Shown here in pieces: positions 52,591 through 61,716 of a DNA stretch of 61,716 nt (position 1 is the stretch's first letter; every line of letters starts with the position of its first letter). The position numbers and the translations under genes were made by a program. Source of the DNA: SAR202 cluster bacterium (GTDB lineage: Bacteria > Chloroflexota > Dehalococcoidia > Lucifugimonadales > UBA826); contig JAKUTY010000008.1 in the NCBI GenBank assembly GCA_022447825.1, positions 1 through 61,716 of the forward strand. Reading direction: 5' to 3'. The notes beneath the pieces are model-generated. The model did not search any database. It saw only the letters and a list, made by a program, of their open reading frames with translations, and was not told the DNA's origin.

Positions 52591-53004
52591 ATGACTATGA
52601 GACCTCAACCAAGATTTCCTGAGCCCGATACACAACCTTTTTGGGATGCTACAAAAGAAAAGAAACTTATGTATCAAACATGTGATGATTGTCCTGAAGT
52701 GATCTTTTATCCAAGAGCACACTGTACTCAATGTGGAAGTTTAAACAACACATGGAATCAATCAAAAGGATTAGGAACTGTATACACTTTTAGTGTAGTG
52801 ATGCAAAGTAGACATCCTGCATTTAAGGATATTGGTCCTTACGCTGTGGCATATGTGGACTTAGATGAAGGATTTAGAATTATGACCAATGTCGTTAATG
52901 TCGACAATCCAATTGAAGATATTAAAATCGGTATGAAAGTTAAGCTTTCTTGGTTAGATCAGGGTGAAGGCGAGATTGCACTTCCTATGTTTGAGCCTGC
53001 TTAG
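52591..53004 (+). CDS. DUF35 zinc-ribbon/OB-fold protein, partner of the thiolase-like protein
   Basis: 137 residues: an N-terminal helix (PFWDATKEKKLMYQ), a rubredoxin-like zinc ribbon with C31, C34, C45 and C48, and an OB-fold with GTVYTFSVV, GPYAVAYVDLDEG and GMKVKLSW. DUF35 proteins bind acyl-CoA and form heterocomplexes with thiolase-like partners, for example ChsH2 with Ltp2 in steroid side-chain cleavage. Co-transcribed with the upstream gene. Convergent with the membrane protein gene after 1 bp. Confidence 0.9.
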   Translation: MTMRPQPRFPEPDTQPFWDATKEKKLMYQTCDDCPEVIFYPRAHCTQCGSLNNTWNQSKGLGTVYTFSVVMQSRHPAFKDIGPYAVAYVDLDEGFRIMTNVVNVDNPIEDIKIGMKVKLSWLDQGEGEIALPMFEPA

Positions 53005-53005
53005 C

Positions 53006-53410
53006 TTACCTTTTGATAATTATTGATAAAAGTAATAAAAGTCCAACAGGAATATAATACAGTCCTGTTGGACTTAAAAAAATATATATCCCCATTAATA
53101 AAACAGCTCCCCACGTATAGGTTTTCCATCTCAATCTAATGGAATTATTTGACGTATTTTGTGTGACCATTAAATTTGAAATGAGGCATACTCCTGAAAT
53201 GATCCATGGGAACACAATTATTGGTAATGATAGTGAGAAATTAGATTCTAGAAGAGTTTGATAGGATTGAATTGATTGAGTAAACCCTTTGTCGTCACTA
53301 ATTATTTCAGTAGTTAATATGATTGGAAATATTAATAAAATTAGCCCTGTTGGAATACTAATTAAGTGAGCTGCTCCAGCTAAAATTGTTGAAATAGAAA
53401 AGCTCTTCAT
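53006..53410 (-). CDS. Small membrane protein, unknown function
   Basis: Not recognised. 134 residues with four predicted transmembrane helices (about 8-32, 57-80, 95-112 and 113-131) and no charged catalytic motif. A polar loop at about 33-55 should lie outside or inside between helices 1 and 2. Its ATG overlaps the recF stop by 4 bp, so it is translated after recF. It might be DUF4386-like, but that is only a resemblance of layout. Confidence 0.65.
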   Translation of the reverse strand: MKSFSISTILAGAAHLISIPTGLILLIFPIILTTEIISDDKGFTQSIQSYQTLLESNFSLSLPIIVFPWIISGVCLISNLMVTQNTSNNSIRLRWKTYTWGAVLLMGIYIFLSPTGLYYIPVGLLLLLSIIIKR

Positions 53411-54564
53411 TCCTTTTGCTCCGAAATCTCACCGTTTTTAATTTCTAAAAGGTTTGATTGATTTTTAAATTCTGCACTAATAATTTCAGGCTCAGCAGTA
53501 GTAATTATTGATTGATCAAATTTTTTTGTCATATCTAAGATTTGTTCCCTTCTTTCTAAATCAAGTTCGGAAAGTAAATCGTCTAGTAATAAGATGGGAG
53601 TAGTGTTTCTTGATTGCTTCAGGATTTCTGCTTCTGCAAATTTTAATGCTAATACTGCAGTTCTAGCTTGTCCTCTTGAAGAAAATCTATGTGAGTCTAA
53701 ATTATTAATGAAAATTTGAAAGTCATCTCTATGTGGCCCAATTGAAGTTGTGCCTGATGATATATCTCGTGATCTATTGGAAATCAATTTTGAACATATG
53801 AAGTCAAAACATTTTTCAGGATTCATGGGATACATCTCATTAGAACTGGGTAGATATGAACAAAACATATTTTCTTTTAAATTGCTCATTTCTTTATGTA
53901 TAGGATTAGATAAATTGGATAAATTTTCTAATATCTCAACTCGTTTGATTATTAAATCGGTTGCCAATTTAGCAGATTGTGAATCCCAATATGAAAGTTC
54001 ATTCTCCTGAGAGTTTCCTTCTCTAATTAATTTAAGAAGACTATTTCGTTGAGAATTGATTTTTTGAAAATCTAATAGATTTTTTAAGTAATTTTTATCA
54101 ATTTGAGAAATTAGAATATTTAAATATCTTCTCCTAGAGCTGGGGGTACCGAAAACTAAATCTAATTCAGCAACAGAAAATAAAACTGAATTTAAATGAC
54201 CTACAAAATCACTAGCTCGTTTGGGAATCCCATCAATTTTGATAAATTTTTGTGCTATAAATCCATCGTTGTTATCAGATGGTTCACATTGATAGTGTAT
54301 TTCTAGTTTTGTACTTTTTTCTTCAAGTTGAATATCGCAAGCAATTTTAGAATATGACAAACCGTTTACAGATCCTTCTGTGATGAGGTCTCGTTCAGTA
54401 TTCCCTCTGTATGATTTTGCTACAGAAAGCATATAAATAGCTTCAAGAAAATTACTTTTTCCCTGACCATTATTGCCCATTAAAAGTGTGACTTTAGATG
54501 GCAAACTGATATCAAGGTTTTTATAGTTCCTGAAATTTCTGAGCGAGAGATTTGAAATATGAAT
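53407..54564 (-). CDS. recF: DNA replication and repair protein RecF, AUU start
   Basis: SMC-like ATPase that loads RecA at gaps. Walker A GNNGQGKSN, signature-like SSRGQARTAVLALKFAEAEIL and Walker B PILLLDDLLSELD are present. The only canonical start, TTG 54504, would delete the first beta strand, yet the same frame upstream reads HISNLSLRNFRNYKNLDIS, the classic RecF N-terminus (compare YIQNLELTSYRNY of B. subtilis). Between the upstream TAA and this segment there is no ATG, GTG or TTG. ATT at 54564 aligns with the family initiator Met and has TAAGG at suitable spacing, giving 385 residues. Confidence 0.88.
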   Translation of the reverse strand: MHISNLSLRNFRNYKNLDISLPSKVTLLMGNNGQGKSNFLEAIYMLSVAKSYRGNTERDLITEGSVNGLSYSKIACDIQLEEKSTKLEIHYQCEPSDNNDGFIAQKFIKIDGIPKRASDFVGHLNSVLFSVAELDLVFGTPSSRRRYLNILISQIDKNYLKNLLDFQKINSQRNSLLKLIREGNSQENELSYWDSQSAKLATDLIIKRVEILENLSNLSNPIHKEMSNLKENMFCSYLPSSNEMYPMNPEKCFDFICSKLISNRSRDISSGTTSIGPHRDDFQIFINNLDSHRFSSRGQARTAVLALKFAEAEILKQSRNTTPILLLDDLLSELDLERREQILDMTKKFDQSIITTAEPEIISAEFKNQSNLLEIKNGEISEQKE

Positions 54565-54658
54565 GATTAGAACCCTTATTTATACTCGGTATCAGGATTT
54601 TAGCATGAGATACAATCAAGGTTCATATAAACTTGTTCATTAAATATAGGAGGATTTT

Positions 54659-55578
54659 TTGAGTAAATTTGTTGCCCTTGCTGGAGGTGTTGGTGGAGCA
54701 AAATTAGCTTTAGGTCTTACTGAAATTTTGTCTCCGGACCAATTGTCTATTGTGGTTAATACTGCAGATGATCAAGAATTTTATGGACTTCATGTCTCTC
54801 CTGATTTAGATACTATGATGTATACGCTTTCTGGGAAGTCTAATGAGAAATTGGGGTGGGGAATTAAAGATGAATCTTTTAGAACTCTTTCTGAATTAAA
54901 AAAACTAGGTTTAGATTCATGGTTTCAGCTTGGAGATTTAGACTTTGCTACTCATATTTATAGAACGAATTTAATGAAACAAAATATGACATTGTCAGAA
55001 ATTTCTGAAAAATTATGTAAGGCACATGGGTTAGAGTTTCCTATTATTCCAATGACAGATGATAAAGTTCGAACTGTTTTAACTACTGATAGAGGGGATT
55101 TAAATTTTCAAGAATATTTCGTTAAATACTTTTGTGAACCCAAGGTTACTTCTATCAGATTTGAAGGGATTCAGAATGCAACACCTTCTCCCAATTTTTT
55201 AACTGCTTTGGAAGAGGCTGATTATTTGTTGTATTGTCCTTCAAATCCTTTTTTGAGTTTACATCCGATCATTTTTTTACCTGGTGTATTGGATTTGTTG
55301 AAATCTTTTGATGGTAAAAGAATAGCTGTTAGTTCTATTGTGAATGGAGATGCCATCAAAGGCCCAACTGCAAAATTGCTTGAAGAATTAAATCAAGAGA
55401 TTTCTGCATTTGGGATTGCAAAACATTTCACAGAAATTTGTGATTATTTTGTTTTAGATGACATAGATTCTCATTTGATACCTAAGATAAATAGATTAGG
55501 AATGAAAACCTTTCAAACAAATATAATTATGAACTCGTTAGTCGAAAAAACTAATTTAGCAAAATTTTTATTGAATTT

Positions 55579-55588
<10 letters not shown>
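54659..55588 (+). CDS. cofD: 2-phospho-L-lactate (LPPG) transferase, coenzyme F420 synthesis
   Basis: Joins the lactyl (or PEP-derived) guanylyl moiety to the deazaflavin Fo. 309 residues opening KFVALAGGVGGAKLALGL, with NTADDQEFYGLHVSPDLDTMMYTLSG, the deazaflavin-site segment LGDLDFATHIYRT, MTDDKVRTVL and SNPFLSL. TTG start with an excellent AGGAGG seven bases ahead. Overlaps cofC by 10 bp, which makes the activated substrate for this enzyme. Indicates the cell makes F420. Confidence 0.95.
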
Positions 55589-58219
<2,631 letters not shown>

Positions 58220-58309
58220 TTAACAGTCCGATTTATAATGGATAGACTCTAGATTAAACTTTTTTATGATTAATGCATAGAATAAAAAATTACTTTTGAA
58301 GGATAATCA

Positions 58310-59230
58310 TTGCCATATTCTGAAAAAATCCAAGAATTTATACAAAATTTCCCTACTCTTTCTTCGATTGGTAATACTCCGTTAGTTAAATTGAATCTTC
58401 CTTGGGATATAGGAGAAGCATCAATTTATGCAAAATTTGAACAACTAAATCCTGGAGGATCAATTAAAGATAGGCCTGTTTTGAGAATGCTTTCAGAGGC
58501 AGTGATTAATGGAAATTTGAAGCCAGGCAAAACTATTTTAGACGCTACATCCGGTAATGCAGGAATTGCGTATGCGATGATAGGAGCTGTTTTAGGATAT
58601 CCAGTTGAATTAGTAATGCCTGAAAATGCGAGTGAAGAGAGAAAAAAGAGGCTGATAGCTCATGGTGCAAACTTAATCTTTACCGATGCTCAATTAGGCT
58701 ATGATGAGGCTTTATACGAAGTAAAACGTAGATATGAATCAGATCCTGAAAAATATTTTTATTGTGATCAATACTCAAATCAGAATAATCCGGACGCTCA
58801 CTATGAAACTACTGGTTACGAACTTATTCAACAGGCTCCTTTTATAACTCATTTTGTTGGGGGTGTTGGTACAGGTGGGACTATTTCTGGAATTGGTAGA
58901 AGACTAAAAGAAACAAATCCAGATATTCAGGTTGTGTGTATTGAATTTGATGAATGGCCGGGAGTCGAAGGGCTTAAACCTCTTGGAGAAGGTCATATTA
59001 TTCCAGAAATTTTGGATAAATCTGTTATAGACCGAATGCTTGAAATAGATGTTATTGAAGCATATGAAGTTTCGAAAGTTTTGGCTCGGCAGGGAATATT
59101 TGTGGGTCAGTCATGTGGAGCCTATCTGTTAGGGGCTAAAACTTTAGCTGAAGAGTTAAAAACTGGACATATCGTGACAGTATTTAACGACATTGGCGAA
59201 AGATATTTCTCTACTTCAATGTGGGACTGA
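58310..59230 (+). CDS. Cysteine synthase family protein (CysM-like)
   Basis: PLP fold-type II enzyme, 306 residues. PLP lysine K53 is in LNPGGSIKDRPVL, the substrate loop is ATSGNAGIAYA, and the phosphate loop is GVGTGGTISGIGR. C-terminal FVGQSCGAYL matches CysM/CysK (usual GxSSGA is changed to GQSCGA). O-acetylserine or O-phosphoserine may be the donor, and a cystathionine beta-synthase-type role cannot be excluded. TTG start after GAAGGA. Divergent from ligA; 93-bp gap with only weak promoter-like sequence (TTAAAC, 18 bp, TAGAAT at 58278-58283). Confidence 0.9.
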   Translation: MPYSEKIQEFIQNFPTLSSIGNTPLVKLNLPWDIGEASIYAKFEQLNPGGSIKDRPVLRMLSEAVINGNLKPGKTILDATSGNAGIAYAMIGAVLGYPVELVMPENASEERKKRLIAHGANLIFTDAQLGYDEALYEVKRRYESDPEKYFYCDQYSNQNNPDAHYETTGYELIQQAPFITHFVGGVGTGGTISGIGRRLKETNPDIQVVCIEFDEWPGVEGLKPLGEGHIIPEILDKSVIDRMLEIDVIEAYEVSKVLARQGIFVGQSCGAYLLGAKTLAEELKTGHIVTVFNDIGERYFSTSMWD

Positions 59231-59231
59231 T

Positions 59232-61196
<1,965 letters not shown>

Positions 61197-61252
61197 TCAT
61201 CATAAAATTTTTATGAGTAATAGTTGCGATAAAAAAGGGGGGAGTTTGCTTT

Positions 61253-61274
61253 AGTAAACTGTTTCAAGTTTACT
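61253..61274. repeat. Inverted repeat in the gyrB upstream region
   Basis: AGTAAACT and AGTTTACT form a perfect 8-bp stem with a 6-base loop (GTTTCA), in the 212-bp gap between gyrB and the truncated upstream gene. An A6G6 run (61231-61242, plus strand) lies between it and gyrB. It may be an operator or a leader hairpin on gyrB mRNA. Nothing else in this gap could be identified. Confidence 0.45.
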
Positions 61275-61384
61275 GAAATAAATAAAGTAAATTCTTGTAA
61301 AATTCCAAGCTTTTTCACGATACATATTGTACCATTTTTAAGTGATTTTTCTCAATATGTTGTGTTCCTATTTTATGCGTAATT

Positions 61385-61716
61385 TTATTTTGATTTAAAT
61401 AGGGATTTTGATCGGAAAATAATTGGCAATAAAATCATTGATAATAATGCTAATCCATCATTTCCGGGACTGTTACAACTTCCATTGGTACTCGATGCTT
61501 CTTCGGGGGTTGAATCCATACCTACTGCACGACCAGAACTTCGACTAAAGAAAGATGACCATCTGGATCTTCTTTCTGGTGTTGGAGTTGGTCGGATTTC
61601 AGATTTTGTATCTGAAGACCTGTCGATATTAGATCTTTGCTCAACCGCAACTTTTCTGCTTGGAGTAGGAGTAGGTTTTACTGCTCTGGTTTTAGGGAGA
61701 GGTGTTTCTTTTATGA
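61385..61716 (-). CDS. C-terminal part of a membrane-anchored protein, truncated by the window edge
   Basis: On the minus strand a frame is open from the window edge to TAA at 61385-61387, about 109 codons. It is low-complexity, rich in Ser, Thr, Pro and Arg, with two PTPTP stretches (KPTPTPSRK, RPTPTPERRS). It ends in a predicted hydrophobic helix after GSCNSPGNDG, then LALLSMILLPIIF and the basic RSKSLFKSK. The layout of a Cys-containing motif, one transmembrane helix and a basic tail resembles C-terminal sorting signals (MYXO-CTERM or Synerg-CTERM style). The N-terminal functional domain lies outside the window, so the function is unknown. Confidence 0.6.
   Translation of the reverse strand, partial: IKETPLPKTRAVKPTPTPSRKVAVEQRSNIDRSSDTKSEIRPTPTPERRSRWSSFFSRSSGRAVGMDSTPEEASSTNGSCNSPGNDGLALLSMILLPIIFRSKSLFKSK

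Overview
The window is AT-rich (roughly one third G+C by eye), densely coding and bacterial. The gene content points to Chloroflexota, most plausibly a low-GC marine Dehalococcoidia/SAR202-like lineage. Supporting evidence: an 11-subunit complex I operon without nuoEFG, two coenzyme F420 genes (cofD, cofC), the DUF3090/SCO1664 pair known from Actinobacteria and Chloroflexi, an archaeal-type class V fructose-bisphosphatase, and MFE-2-like SDRs plus a thiolase-like/DUF35 pair. The phylum is an inference, since no 16S gene is present. No mobile elements, CRISPR arrays or phage genes were seen. TTG starts are frequent, and two genes (a TrmL-type methyltransferase and recF) can only be completed with an AUU start. 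TGA is the normal stop of many genes here.

Layout. 1-5256: 3' end of FBP aldolase/phosphatase, rdgB, moaA-rnhA-moaC, an RRM protein, a sulfite-oxidase-type molybdoenzyme and a pentapeptide protein. 5390-9555: pth, an MFS exporter, a methyltransferase and a lone trpB. 9559-12323: an unexplained secreted/lipoprotein/membrane three-gene cassette. 12421-18064: Zn-ribbon protein, purF-N-M-H and a glycosyltransferase. 18130-20736: nicotinate phosphoribosyltransferase and citramalate synthase. 20710-29556 (minus strand): MTHFR, tilS, CorC-type protein, recX, recA, sucD, sucC, tRNA-Ser(UGA), SCO1664 and DUF3090. 29691-32549: bS21, a P-loop/DRTGG protein and a gamma-glutamyltransferase.

32688-42832 is the nuoABCDHIJKLMN operon, followed by a PIG-L deacetylase, a GNAT protein and an NHL-repeat protein. 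45153-46475 is a lipoprotein fused to a cyclophilin domain that is interrupted by one in-frame TGA. 46530-53004 holds two tandem MFE-2-like SDRs, the AUU-start rRNA/tRNA methyltransferase, an overlooked 44-residue CxCxxC protein, a JAMM peptidase, a phosphodiesterase, a CPBP protease and a thiolase-like/DUF35 pair. 53006-61716 holds a membrane protein, recF, cofD-cofC, ligA, a cysteine synthase family enzyme, gyrB and the C-terminus of a membrane-anchored protein cut by the window edge.

How the parts connect. The Nuo complex lacks the NADH-oxidising module. F420 synthesis genes in the same window make F420H2 or ferredoxin plausible donors, although nuoEFG could lie elsewhere. moaA/moaC supply molybdopterin for enzymes such as the neighbouring sulfite-oxidase-like protein. 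recA/recX/recF/ligA/gyrB are DNA maintenance genes, and recA has two inverted LexA-box-like sites upstream. The SDR pair and thiolase-like/DUF35 pair suggest CoA-thioester degradation chemistry.
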